Of a stretch of 64,000 bases of DNA, positions 27,209-35,736 are shown one piece after another. Below the pieces are notes generated by a model, which saw only the letters and a program-made list of their open reading frames with translations, did no database searches and was not told the DNA's origin. Position numbers and translations under genes: made by a program. Each line of letters begins with the position of its first letter. The first letter of the stretch is position 1. Source of the DNA: Clostridia bacterium (GTDB lineage Bacteria > Bacillota > Clostridia > Oscillospirales > CAG-272); contig JAGBIF010000016.1 of the NCBI GenBank assembly GCA_017935065.1, positions 1 to 64,000 of the forward strand. Reading direction: 5' to 3'.

Positions 27209-28711
27209 TTATTCCACCGCGCCAAATCTGTCGAAGGGATATACGCGCACTAGCACCCTGCCGATAACGCAATCCTCGCGCACGGTGCCGAAATAACGCG
27301 AATCGGTAGAGTTGTTTCGGTGGTCGCCAAGGACGAATATCTCGCCCTCGGGCACTATCAGGTCAACGTATCTTGAATGTACGGGACCGTCAATGAATAC
27401 ATAATCCTCGTTAAGCCTTTCACCGTTGATAAAGACCGTGCCCTGTGTATTTACCACTACGTGGTCGCCAGCGATGCCGATAACCCGCTTGACAAGCGCA
27501 TAGTGAGCCTCGTCGGTAGCCGAGAGATTTATAGATTTGTCCTCAATTACAACGATATCCCCTCGCTCGGGCGTATAGAAGGCATCCGAGATAATAAGAT
27601 GCTCGTCATTGTAAAGCGTATTCATCATCGAGTCACCGACGACCTTGGAGTGCCTGAAGAAGAACGAGGTGACTATAAGCACGCATACAAGGCTTATAAT
27701 GAACAGCTCGATAAAATCAAATACGGTATCCACACCGCGCGGCTTGTCGGGGTTGTATTGGCTCTTTCTTAAAACCGCGCCCCGCTTAGGCTCTTTAGGT
27801 ATAAAGAGGGGGATTTCTTTCGGTCCCTCGGGAATTTTCGCGCGTGGCCCGTCCTCAAAGAAAGAGAGCTGATTTTCATCGGGGTAGAGAGCCACGGTGG
27901 GTGATTTCGCCCCCGCCGCGCCCCCGTCCTCGGGAAGTATCCTTACCTCGGGGTCAAAGAAGGATATTTCAAATATTTCACCCCCCGCGCCACCGTCAGC
28001 GGCCCTGTCTGCCCTGTCTGCCGAGGTGTCATCCGAGAGGGAAGTCTCTGCCGAAGCAGGCTCAATGGGTGTAATGCTCTCGCCGTCCGCACCGCCGTCA
28101 GCGGTTGCATCTGCCGAGGTGTCATCCGAGAGGGAAGTCTCTGCCAAAGCAGGCTCGATGGGTGTTGCGCTCTCACCGTCCGCGCTACCGTCAGAGAATG
28201 CGTCTGCCCCGTCTGCCGAGGTGTCATCCGAGAGGGAAGCCTCTGCCGAAGCAAGCTCAATGGGTTTAATGCTCTCGCCGTCCGCGCCACCGTCAGAGGC
28301 TACGTCTGCCCCGTCTGCCTCGGTGTCATCCGAGAGGGAAGTCTCTGCCGAAGCAGGCTCGATGGGTGTAATGCTCTCGCCGTCCGCACCGCCGTCAGCG
28401 GGAGCTTCGGTTTTATCCGCTTCAGTGCTCTTTGATTTTTGCTCGGCATCCTTTTTTTTGCCTTTTTTTGTCGCTGTTCTTTTTGTTGCTGTATTCTTTA
28501 TGGCGACACTATTTTCGCTATCGCTTGCCTCTGCTTCGGCGTGGGAAGAAGCCTCAGTTGAGTCTTGTCCTACGCTCTTTTTTCTGCGCGTCGACCTTTT
28601 CTTATCCGCCTCTGCCCCCTTGGTAGCACAAGTTGCGGATGCGGCATCGGAGCCACGGTCGGGCATTTCCTCACCGTAAAGAGCACCCACGTTCTTTTCC
28701 TTATCGCTCAT
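27209..28711 (-). CDS. lepB: Signal peptidase I with a long repetitive cytoplasmic N-terminal extension
   Basis: Type I signal peptidase cleaves signal peptides from exported proteins. The catalytic part occupies residues of about 325-500: one membrane span (IELFIISLVCVLIVTSFFF), the nucleophile Ser361 in GDSMMNTL, the general base Lys408 in LVKRVIGIAGD, and the GDHRNNSTDSR box. Ordinary Gram-positive enzymes are about 180-200 residues. Here 325 residues of acidic, lysine-patch and repeat sequence precede the membrane span and should lie in the cytoplasm. It starts the lepB-rbgA-rnhB group. Confidence 0.9.
   Translation of the reverse strand: MSDKEKNVGALYGEEMPDRGSDAASATCATKGAEADKKRSTRRKKSVGQDSTEASSHAEAEASDSENSVAIKNTATKRTATKKGKKKDAEQKSKSTEADKTEAPADGGADGESITPIEPASAETSLSDDTEADGADVASDGGADGESIKPIELASAEASLSDDTSADGADAFSDGSADGESATPIEPALAETSLSDDTSADATADGGADGESITPIEPASAETSLSDDTSADRADRAADGGAGGEIFEISFFDPEVRILPEDGGAAGAKSPTVALYPDENQLSFFEDGPRAKIPEGPKEIPLFIPKEPKRGAVLRKSQYNPDKPRGVDTVFDFIELFIISLVCVLIVTSFFFRHSKVVGDSMMNTLYNDEHLIISDAFYTPERGDIVVIEDKSINLSATDEAHYALVKRVIGIAGDHVVVNTQGTVFINGERLNEDYVFIDGPVHSRYVDLIVPEGEIFVLGDHRNNSTDSRYFGTVREDCVIGRVLVRVYPFDRFGAVE
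28010..28400 (-). repeat. Tandem repeats in the lepB N-terminal extension
   Basis: About four units of roughly 96-100 bp encode variants of GGADGESITPIEPASAETSL plus an SDDTSADGAD linker, at protein residues of about 105-236. The DNA copies are nearly identical, so the array is young or maintained by exchange. The sequence is acidic and lacks any known domain. Confidence 0.88.
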
Positions 28712-28893
28712 AGCGTCACCTCCTGTCTAAAATATTATTAATTATTTTAGCATAAAGCTGGCAAAATTACAATAGAAAAATAAAATTTTAAATATTTTAG
28801 CGCCCACTTCGTAAAAATATTACACATTTTGACGGTGCTTCGGACGGAATTTTGGTCAAAGGTGAGCAAATATAAATTTTTTTCGAAAACTAC

Positions 28894-28922
28894 TTGCTTT
28901 TTTCAGAAGAAGGTGTTATAAT
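28894..28922 (+). promoter_or_regulatory. Promoter of rplS
   Basis: TTGCTT (28894-28899) and TATAAT (28917-28922) are separated by 17 bases. They lie about 100 bases before the rplS start, leaving room for a leader. Confidence 0.7.
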
Positions 28923-28949
28923 ACCATTAAATGTGCCAATATGCCCCGT

Positions 28950-29020
28950 GCATTTTGGACTTAAATTCAGAACAGTCCTCTGCATTTGCTCTGCATGAAT
29001 GTTCGTAGTATCAAGGAGGG
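28950..29020 (+). promoter_or_regulatory. Possible L19-type ribosomal leader before rplS
   Basis: The stretch before the rplS ribosome site contains CATTTGCTCTGCATGAATG, where CATTT can pair with GAATG around an exposed loop. It also has a direct repeat of CTCTGCAT. Autoregulatory L19 leaders are known in Bacillota at this place. I identify it by position and a small helix only, so this is tentative. Confidence 0.35.
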
Positions 29021-29027
29021 CCGAAAA

Positions 29028-29369
29028 ATGGATAAGATTCAGGCTTTTGTAAACGAGCAGTTAAAAACTGAGGTTCCTCAGTTTGGCATTGGTGACGGAG
29101 TAAAGGTTACTATCCGCATCAAGGAGGGTGACAAGGAGAGAAATCAGATGTTCGAGGGCACCGTTATCGCAAAGCACGGTGGCGGAATATCCGAGACCTT
29201 TACCGTAAGACGTGTTTCCTACGGTGTAGGTGTTGAAAAGACGTTTCCTCTTCATTCCCCCAACGTCGTGGAGATCAAGGTCTTCCGTCGTGCAAAGGTT
29301 CGCCGCGCTAAGCTCTACTATCTTCGTGATAGAGTTGGTAAGGCAGCTAAGGTTAAAGAGAGACTTTAA
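29028..29369 (+). CDS. rplS: 50S ribosomal protein L19
   Basis: This 113-residue protein forms part of the 30S/50S interface. Diagnostic stretches are [40 protein letters not shown] and the basic C-terminal [21 protein letters not shown] placed the start at ATG 29028, which has AAGGAGGG 8 bases upstream. It is divergent from lepB. Confidence 0.97.
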   Translation: MDKIQAFVNEQLKTEVPQFGIGDGVKVTIRIKEGDKERNQMFEGTVIAKHGGGISETFTVRRVSYGVGVEKTFPLHSPNVVEIKVFRRAKVRRAKLYYLRDRVGKAAKVKERL

Positions 29370-29380
29370 TTTGCATACAG

Positions 29381-29415
29381 AAAGCAGGGCAACGCAGGTT
29401 GTTCTGCTTTTTGTA
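29381..29415 (+). terminator. Terminator of rplS
   Basis: A 13-bp stem (29381-29393 with 29398-29410, two G-U pairs) closes a GCAG loop and is followed by TTTTGTATTT. The region from here to 29646 shows no convincing gene. It contains a further 8-bp GC-rich hairpin, GGTCGGGT/ACCCGACC (29507-29534), without a T run. Confidence 0.85.
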
Positions 29416-29646
29416 TTTGAAAGGACCTCGAGCGCAAAAGAAAAAGCGCAAAATGAGCGCCCGTAAATTAAAAAGGAAATATATCGGTAAGGAATTTAAA
29501 AGGAAAGGTCGGGTAAGCAATACGCCACCCGACCCTTATCCTACGAGAGCGTTTCAGCGCCCTCAAAAAGGGATTTTGTCAGCCATATTAAGGGAATTAA
29601 GGTTGATTTTTTTATTTATCTGTGCTAGAATGATAAACGGTATAGC

Positions 29647-29985
29647 TTATGCCATTTTGTCCGAAAGCCTCTCGCCGCCGAGGATGTGGAAGTGAAGATG
29701 CTTTACACTCTGACAGCCGTGATCCCCGATATTGGATACAACTCTGTAGCCGTCCTTGAGCGAGAGAAGCCTTGCTATTTTAGGAATAGCCTCAAATATT
29801 TTCGAGATTATCACGGAGCTTTGCTCATCGATAGCATCCACAGACGTAATATGCACCTTCGGAACCACGAGCGCGTGTACCTTTGCCTGAGGATTAATAT
29901 CCTTAAAGCAGTAGCAATACTCGTCCTCATAAATCTTGCCCGAGGGAATTTCGCCCTTGATTATTGCGCAAAATAAGCAATCCAT
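29647..29985 (-). CDS. HIT-family nucleotide hydrolase (HinT-like)
   Basis: This 112-residue protein has the histidine-triad motif HLHFHILGG near its C terminus and the N-terminal pattern CLFCAIIKGEIPSGKIYED typical of HinT-type purine-nucleoside phosphoramidases with a zinc-binding CxxC. It is a single gene on the minus strand. Confidence 0.93.
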   Translation of the reverse strand: MDCLFCAIIKGEIPSGKIYEDEYCYCFKDINPQAKVHALVVPKVHITSVDAIDEQSSVIISKIFEAIPKIARLLSLKDGYRVVSNIGDHGCQSVKHLHFHILGGERLSDKMA

Positions 29986-30076
29986 TTTAGTTTACCTGCC
30001 TTCTTTAGTTTGTTAAATCTACTATAGCATAAAAGGATAGGCAAATCAAGTATTTTTGTGAAAAGAGATAAACGGT

Positions 30077-31177
30077 ATGCCAAACAGAAAATTCACACTT
30101 CCCGAATATCCCGTAGAGAGCGACCTTTGGGATGAGCTTGCAAGACTTAATAAGCCGATAGTAGTATACGGTATGGGCAACGGCGCCGATAAGCTGCTTT
30201 CCCGCTTCGAGAAATACGGTATTTGTGCCAGTGATATTTTTGCCTCAGACGGCTTCGTGAGAGGTCACAACTTTCACGGCATGCGTGTGAAATCATTTAG
30301 CGAAATCAAAGCCGAATATTCGAATTTTGTGGTAGTGCTTTCCTTTGCCTCTAACCGTGAAGAAGTGCTTGAAATGTTAACTGATATTGACAGAAACTAT
30401 GATTTATACATTCCTGATATGCCTGTTGCAGGTGAGGAATATTTTGATAAAGACTTCTACAATGATAACTATCATTTGATAAAAGAGGCATATGCCTCAC
30501 TCTGTGACGATGCCTCGCGAGATGTCTTTTGCTCGCTTATTCGCTATAAGCTTTCGGGAAGGATGTCAGACCTTATGGCGGCAGTCGCTACACGTGATGA
30601 GCTATACTCGTTGATAAGATGCAGGGAATGCTATGTTGATGTCGGAGCATACAACGGGGACACGGTACGCGAGGTGCTTTCCTACTGTCCCGACGTCAGG
30701 AAAATAATCGCTATCGAGCCTGACCTTAAGAATTATAAAAGACTTCTTAAGCTGCTTGAGCGGGATAAGCTGATGGATCTGGTTACGCCGATTAATGCGG
30801 CTGCATCAGACAAAAATTCAACCCGTGAGATGATAAGCTCGGGCAACCGTAATTCCTCTCTTGCCTCAACCTCGTCATACGAAAGCCATATGCAGACGGT
30901 AGAGGAAATTACGCTTGATTCGCTTAAGCTCGATGCGTGTGACTATATCAAATACGACGTTGAGGGTGAGGAGCTATCGGCTCTTGTCGGAGCGAGAGAA
31001 ACCATAGAGCGCAATCACCCGACGCTTCTTGTCTCGGCATATCACCGAAGCTGTGATATCTTTTCTCTTATACTGTATCTTCGTAAGGCGCATCCCGAGT
31101 ACAGGCTGTATCTTCGAAGGCTTCGCTGTGTACCGGCGTGGGAAATAGACATTGTCGCAAGATACCGCGAGACTTGA
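30077..31177 (+). CDS. FkbM-family methyltransferase-like protein
   Basis: This 366-residue protein has an N-terminal Rossmann-like part (VVYGMGNGADKLL, residues about 30-43). Its C-terminal half carries FkbM-type methyltransferase motifs: YVDVGAYNGDTVREVL for AdoMet binding, IIAIEPDLKNYKRL, and YIKYDVEGEELSALVGA. FkbM proteins methylate sugars or small molecules. The target is unknown and no glycosyltransferases are nearby. Confidence 0.82.
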   Translation: MPNRKFTLPEYPVESDLWDELARLNKPIVVYGMGNGADKLLSRFEKYGICASDIFASDGFVRGHNFHGMRVKSFSEIKAEYSNFVVVLSFASNREEVLEMLTDIDRNYDLYIPDMPVAGEEYFDKDFYNDNYHLIKEAYASLCDDASRDVFCSLIRYKLSGRMSDLMAAVATRDELYSLIRCRECYVDVGAYNGDTVREVLSYCPDVRKIIAIEPDLKNYKRLLKLLERDKLMDLVTPINAAASDKNSTREMISSGNRNSSLASTSSYESHMQTVEEITLDSLKLDACDYIKYDVEGEELSALVGARETIERNHPTLLVSAYHRSCDIFSLILYLRKAHPEYRLYLRRLRCVPAWEIDIVARYRET

Positions 31178-31300
31178 TTATTAAGACCCCGACAGAGCAT
31201 TATTTAAATATTTTTAATACTTGAAAATTTACGGTATCTGTGCTACAATAGATAATAGGGTGAATTTTGCCCGTAAGATTTGATTTAGAAGGTGTATTAT

Positions 31301-32530
31301 ATGAGACGCCCAGAGCTATTATCCCCAGCGGGTAATATGGAAAAAATGAAGTCCGCCATACTTTTCGGTGCGGATGCGGTATATTTATCGGGTAAGCTGT
31401 TCGGAATGCGCTCGGCTGCCGACAACTTCTCGGTTCCCGAGCTGAAAGAGGCTGTGGAATATGCCCACGAAAGAGGTGTCAAGGTATATCTCACGCTCAA
31501 CACTATGCCGCGCGAGTATGAATACGGTGCGCTCAGGGAGTATCTTGATGAGATATCCGATATTCCGCTTGACGCGATGATAATCGGAGATATCGGCGTT
31601 CTTATGCTCGTCAAAAGAGTGCTTCCTGATATGGAGCTTCATATATCAACGCAGGCAAACTCGGTGAGCGCGGAGGACTGTCTTGCGTGGCATCAGCTTG
31701 GGGCGAAGCGCGTGGTGCTTGCCCGTGAGCTTACCCTTGAGGAGATCAAGGCGATAAGACAGCGCGTACCCGAGGAGCTTGAGCTTGAGTGCTTTATTCA
31801 CGGCTCAATGTGTATATCCTACAGCGGAAGATGCCTTCTTTCGGGACACATCCTCGGCAGAGACGCAAACCGCGGCGGTTGCGCTCAGCCCTGTAGATGG
31901 AATTATAGGGTAAAGCGTATTGAGGTGGTCGAGGAAAAGCGCCCTGACGCGATAATTCCGATTGAGGAAATAGACGGCGAGAGCTTTATTATGTCAAGCA
32001 AGGACACCTGTACGATAGAGCATATCCCCGAGCTTGTAGAGGCAGGCATTAATTCCTTTAAGATTGAGGGAAGAATGAAATCCGCGTACTATACCGCGGT
32101 CGTCACGAATACCTATAAAATGGCACTTGACTCTTACTTCTCGGGAAATTACAGCTATGATGAGCGCTGGTACAGAGAGCTTCTTTCGGTAAGCCACAGG
32201 GATTACGCGACAGGCTATTACTTCAAGGACTCTCACCTGGATGCAAACACCGCCGAGTGCACGGGCTACATCAAGGATAAGGCGTTCCTTGCCGTTGCCG
32301 TTGGCTATGACGAGGAGACGGGCGAGGGGATTTTCACTCAGAGGAATAAGCTAAAGCTGTACGATGAGCTTGAGCTTCTCACCCCCGGTATGTGTGGCAG
32401 AGGCCTTGTGTGCGAGGGGCTTTGCGATGAGCTTGGAAATCCTATTGAGGCTACACCTCACCCTTATATGACCTTCAGAATGAAAACACCGTTTGAGGTC
32501 AAGGTCGGTGATATACTTCGTGCAAAATAG
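31301..32530 (+). CDS. U32-family protein (TrhP-like tRNA hydroxylation protein)
   Basis: This protein of about 409 residues starts RRPELLSPAGNMEKMKSAI, the hallmark of U32 proteins, and contains the Cys-rich signature CISYSGRCLLSGHILGRDAN followed by GGCAQPCRW. TrhP/YrrO-type U32 members make 5-hydroxyuridine in tRNA with prephenate-dependent chemistry; others are annotated as collagenases. ATG 31301 is used, with AGAAGG upstream. Confidence 0.88.
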   Translation: MRRPELLSPAGNMEKMKSAILFGADAVYLSGKLFGMRSAADNFSVPELKEAVEYAHERGVKVYLTLNTMPREYEYGALREYLDEISDIPLDAMIIGDIGVLMLVKRVLPDMELHISTQANSVSAEDCLAWHQLGAKRVVLARELTLEEIKAIRQRVPEELELECFIHGSMCISYSGRCLLSGHILGRDANRGGCAQPCRWNYRVKRIEVVEEKRPDAIIPIEEIDGESFIMSSKDTCTIEHIPELVEAGINSFKIEGRMKSAYYTAVVTNTYKMALDSYFSGNYSYDERWYRELLSVSHRDYATGYYFKDSHLDANTAECTGYIKDKAFLAVAVGYDEETGEGIFTQRNKLKLYDELELLTPGMCGRGLVCEGLCDELGNPIEATPHPYMTFRMKTPFEVKVGDILRAK

Positions 32531-32582
32531 TCGAGATATTTACTACATATGTTAAGAAACATTTACAAACAAGAGGTTTTAT

Positions 32583-33428
32583 ATGGATTTTCTTGAGATT
32601 TTGAAAGCCATACTGTACGGAATTGTCGAGGGAATTACCGAGTGGCTTCCTATAAGCTCTACGGGACATCTGATACTGCTTGATGAGATTATTCCGCTAT
32701 CGGTAAGCGAGGAATTTCTCGAGATGCTTATCGTGGTAATTCAGCTTGGCGCAATACTTGCCGTGCCGTGTCTTTTCTTTGATAAGCTAAATCCCTTTTC
32801 AAGGGCAAAGACCGTCGAGCAAAGGCGGGGAACACTTGCTCTTTGGGGCAAGGTGATTATAGGCGCGCTCCCTGCAGGGCTGGTCGGCGTTATACTCGAG
32901 GTCTTTTTTGACATACCCGACCACTTTGCGGTTGTCGCCGCGGCGCTTATCATTTTCGGTGTCGGCTTTATTATTGTTGAGAGGCTTGGGCTCGGGCGTA
33001 ACGCTGACGGAGAGTTCAGGGTTAACTCAGTCTACGAGCTGTCCTGCACCGACGCACTTAAAATCGGTGCCTTTCAGGTGCTTTCTCTTATCCCCGGTGC
33101 GTCAAGGTCTGGTACCACCACCCTGGGAGGTATGATTTCGGGTGTTTCGCGTGAGGTGAGCGCCGAGTTCTCATTCTTTATGGCAATTCCTATAATGATT
33201 GGCGCCTCGGGACTTAAGCTTCTCTCGTTTATCGGCGACGGCTTTTCGCTCGGTGCTAACGAAATAGCAATACTCGTTATAGGTATAGTAGTTTCCTTTG
33301 CCGTTTCGCTTATCGCGATAAAATTCCTTATGGGCTTTGTAAAGCGTCATAGCTTTACCCCCTTTGGTATTTACAGAATAATTCTCGGAATTATTGTTCT
33401 TTCGTATTTTGCAGTTACTTTGATTTAA
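32583..33428 (+). CDS. uppP: Undecaprenyl-diphosphatase (BacA/UppP)
   Basis: This 281-residue integral membrane enzyme recycles undecaprenyl pyrophosphate for peptidoglycan synthesis and can give bacitracin resistance. The two signature regions are present: GIVEGITEWLPISSTGHLIL near the N terminus and LIPGASRSGTTTLGGM in the middle. Seven or eight membrane spans are visible. Confidence 0.96.
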   Translation: MDFLEILKAILYGIVEGITEWLPISSTGHLILLDEIIPLSVSEEFLEMLIVVIQLGAILAVPCLFFDKLNPFSRAKTVEQRRGTLALWGKVIIGALPAGLVGVILEVFFDIPDHFAVVAAALIIFGVGFIIVERLGLGRNADGEFRVNSVYELSCTDALKIGAFQVLSLIPGASRSGTTTLGGMISGVSREVSAEFSFFMAIPIMIGASGLKLLSFIGDGFSLGANEIAILVIGIVVSFAVSLIAIKFLMGFVKRHSFTPFGIYRIILGIIVLSYFAVTLI

Positions 33429-33445
33429 AAGGAAAGGATAGAAAA

Positions 33446-35674
33446 ATGAAAAGATTTTTCAAAGTACTTCTTTTATGTATGCTCGCCGTGCTGACCGCCC
33501 TCGCGCTTTGCGCGTGTGATGATGATAAGGTTGGCGAGTGGCATTCAGGCAAGGGAGAGCCCGAGGGCGAGCTTGGTGCTGTCGGTGACTTTTACTTCGA
33601 TAAGCAGACGAACTCGGTTTACCTCAAGGGTGACGAGGGGTGGAGCTTCTTAAAGGAGCTTGAGATTGAGACAGACGGTGGCGTGGACGATCCCGATTCC
33701 TCGGACGATCCCGAGACCGATAAGCCCGATGCGTCGGATAAGCCAGATACTACCCCCGACACCTCGGACAAGGAGGATATCAAGGCACCAGAAATTTTCA
33801 TAGGCTATGACGGATATATTTTCGAGGGAGCAAAGCCTACGGGTATTTCCATCGACAAAAAGCCCGCTTTGGGTGTAATTGAGGATACTACCGCCATTAC
33901 AGGCAAGCTTTCCGACTATTACAAGACCGAATTCGTTGATATTTCATCCTCATACGTGGCTCTTATGCCGTATTATAATGCCGAGCTTAAGGAAACCTTC
34001 TACTCGGCAAGCGTGATTACGGAGATCACTCTTTACGCGCAGGCATCGGGTAGCATTAAAATAGGTACTGCTAAGGTCAGCGATATTGTCGCAAACCAAA
34101 AGACACCGACGGCGCTTACCGTCAAGGGTACGAAAAGCTTCAGTGTCACCCGCGGACTTAATAAGATAAAGCTGCCGCAGGCATATGAGGTAGGACTTGG
34201 CTCAACCGTAGTTATCGGTGGCGGCGGAAGCGTAGGCATAGCCTACTCTGGCGGTATCGCGATCGATGATGAGCAGGGCGTATTTACAAGAATTGCTCAA
34301 AACGCGGGTAGCTCGCTTATATCCTCGGGCGACGGAAAAAATGCCGATAAGCTCTGCGTCAAGGTGGTATATGATGAAAACAGCCTCTTTGAGAGCGAGG
34401 CAATAGTTGACGGCGCGTCCTGCTATGATGTATCAACCCTTTCAAACGTTGCCGTGCATCAGACACCCTTTATGTATAAGAACATACATAGGGAGTTTTC
34501 GACAAGAACTCTTACGAAAATAGGTATTCCCGTCCGTTCGGTGGCGGCTATAGATGATAACCAGACCTTCACGCTTTCGGTTATCAAGCTGAAAAACTCG
34601 GATATGACGGTTGAGACCTCAAGCACCTATACCCTGAAGCTACCGAAGTCCGAGCTTGGTACCAATAAGGACGCCGTAAATAAATACATTTACGTAGACG
34701 TCAGCGATCTTAAAATACACGTCGCCTACGATCAGACACTCGCCTTCGGTAAATCGACGGATACCGTAACATGGGGATGGCTCAGCGGCGGTAAGTCTAA
34801 TACGGCAAAATTCGCATTTTTCAGTGGCACAAATCTCTCCTTCAACGATACCTGGAAGGAGGGAACACCCTCGTCGGGTATAGTATTTGACGTTCACGCG
34901 AAGGTAGGCGTAAGCTCCGCCGAGAGACTTTTCCGTCTTGAAAACGGTGCCGAGATAAGCATTGACGAGAAGGCAAACGCGGTAAGAGCCGCTATGAAGT
35001 CAAAGGGTAAGGTGGATATCTCCTTCTTCGGTGACAGCATCACCACCTTTGAGGGCTATTCAAGAGGCACCGCTGCCGATACCACCAACAGCACGATAAG
35101 AAACAACGGGCTCTGGTACGGCTCGGGACGCTACGATCCGCTTTCGGTTTACGATACCTATTGGCACCAGGCGGCAAGCAAGACGGGGCTTAATATTCTC
35201 GTAAACAATTCCTGGTCGGGCGATAGGCTTTCGGGTACGGGTCTCGGACTTACCAGATGCGTTCAGCTTCATGACGATACAGGCTCAAACGCAGGCACAA
35301 ATCCCGATATTATATCAATATTCTTCGGTACTAACGATGAAAACAAGGTAACTGCTACCGAATTCAAGTCGCTATATACCCAGATGATAGATAAGGTAAA
35401 GGCGAAGTATAAGGATGCCGATATATTCGTATTCACCCTGCTTCAAAGATCGGTTGACGGAGCAAGCCAGACCGTAGTCAATGACTTCAACACTGTAATC
35501 CGCGAGGTAGCCGCAAGCAAGGGCCTCAGCGTCGTTGATATCGCCAAGGACAGCGGAATAAATGAGTACAACTTCAATAAGTATTACATAGACGATACAC
35601 ACCCCAACAAGCTCGGTATGGACCTTCTTACCGATTGCTTGATTGACGCGCTTTACGATAAGTACGTGAAGTAA
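33446..35674 (+). CDS. Surface lipoprotein with C-terminal SGNH/GDSL hydrolase domain (copy 1)
   Basis: The 742-residue protein begins with a lipoprotein signal peptide ending LALCAC. An Asp/Ser/Pro-rich linker (about residues 85-110, SDKPDTTPDTSDKED) leads to a long beta-rich middle part. The last 210 residues form an SGNH hydrolase: block I FFGDSITTFEG, oxyanion Asn in FFGTNDENK, and the DDTHPNKLG catalytic Asp-His. Such enzymes deacetylate polysaccharides or cleave esters. The next gene is a paralogue of the same layout 62 bases away, so the two form a pair made by duplication. Confidence 0.85.
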   Translation: MKRFFKVLLLCMLAVLTALALCACDDDKVGEWHSGKGEPEGELGAVGDFYFDKQTNSVYLKGDEGWSFLKELEIETDGGVDDPDSSDDPETDKPDASDKPDTTPDTSDKEDIKAPEIFIGYDGYIFEGAKPTGISIDKKPALGVIEDTTAITGKLSDYYKTEFVDISSSYVALMPYYNAELKETFYSASVITEITLYAQASGSIKIGTAKVSDIVANQKTPTALTVKGTKSFSVTRGLNKIKLPQAYEVGLGSTVVIGGGGSVGIAYSGGIAIDDEQGVFTRIAQNAGSSLISSGDGKNADKLCVKVVYDENSLFESEAIVDGASCYDVSTLSNVAVHQTPFMYKNIHREFSTRTLTKIGIPVRSVAAIDDNQTFTLSVIKLKNSDMTVETSSTYTLKLPKSELGTNKDAVNKYIYVDVSDLKIHVAYDQTLAFGKSTDTVTWGWLSGGKSNTAKFAFFSGTNLSFNDTWKEGTPSSGIVFDVHAKVGVSSAERLFRLENGAEISIDEKANAVRAAMKSKGKVDISFFGDSITTFEGYSRGTAADTTNSTIRNNGLWYGSGRYDPLSVYDTYWHQAASKTGLNILVNNSWSGDRLSGTGLGLTRCVQLHDDTGSNAGTNPDIISIFFGTNDENKVTATEFKSLYTQMIDKVKAKYKDADIFVFTLLQRSVDGASQTVVNDFNTVIREVAASKGLSVVDIAKDSGINEYNFNKYYIDDTHPNKLGMDLLTDCLIDALYDKYVK

Positions 35675-35736
35675 ATCTCTTTAGCGCCGATAAAGGCACA
35701 ACTGATAATGAACGGCATACAAAGGAAAACAAGAAT

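Noticed and set aside
28010..28400. Possible minisatellite outside genes
   Set aside because: The array lies wholly inside lepB, in frame, with unit length a multiple of three.
29399..29695. Possible small gene after rplS
   Set aside because: The frame begins inside the region of the rplS terminator, is Lys/Arg-rich by composition, and shows no ribosome site or conserved motif.
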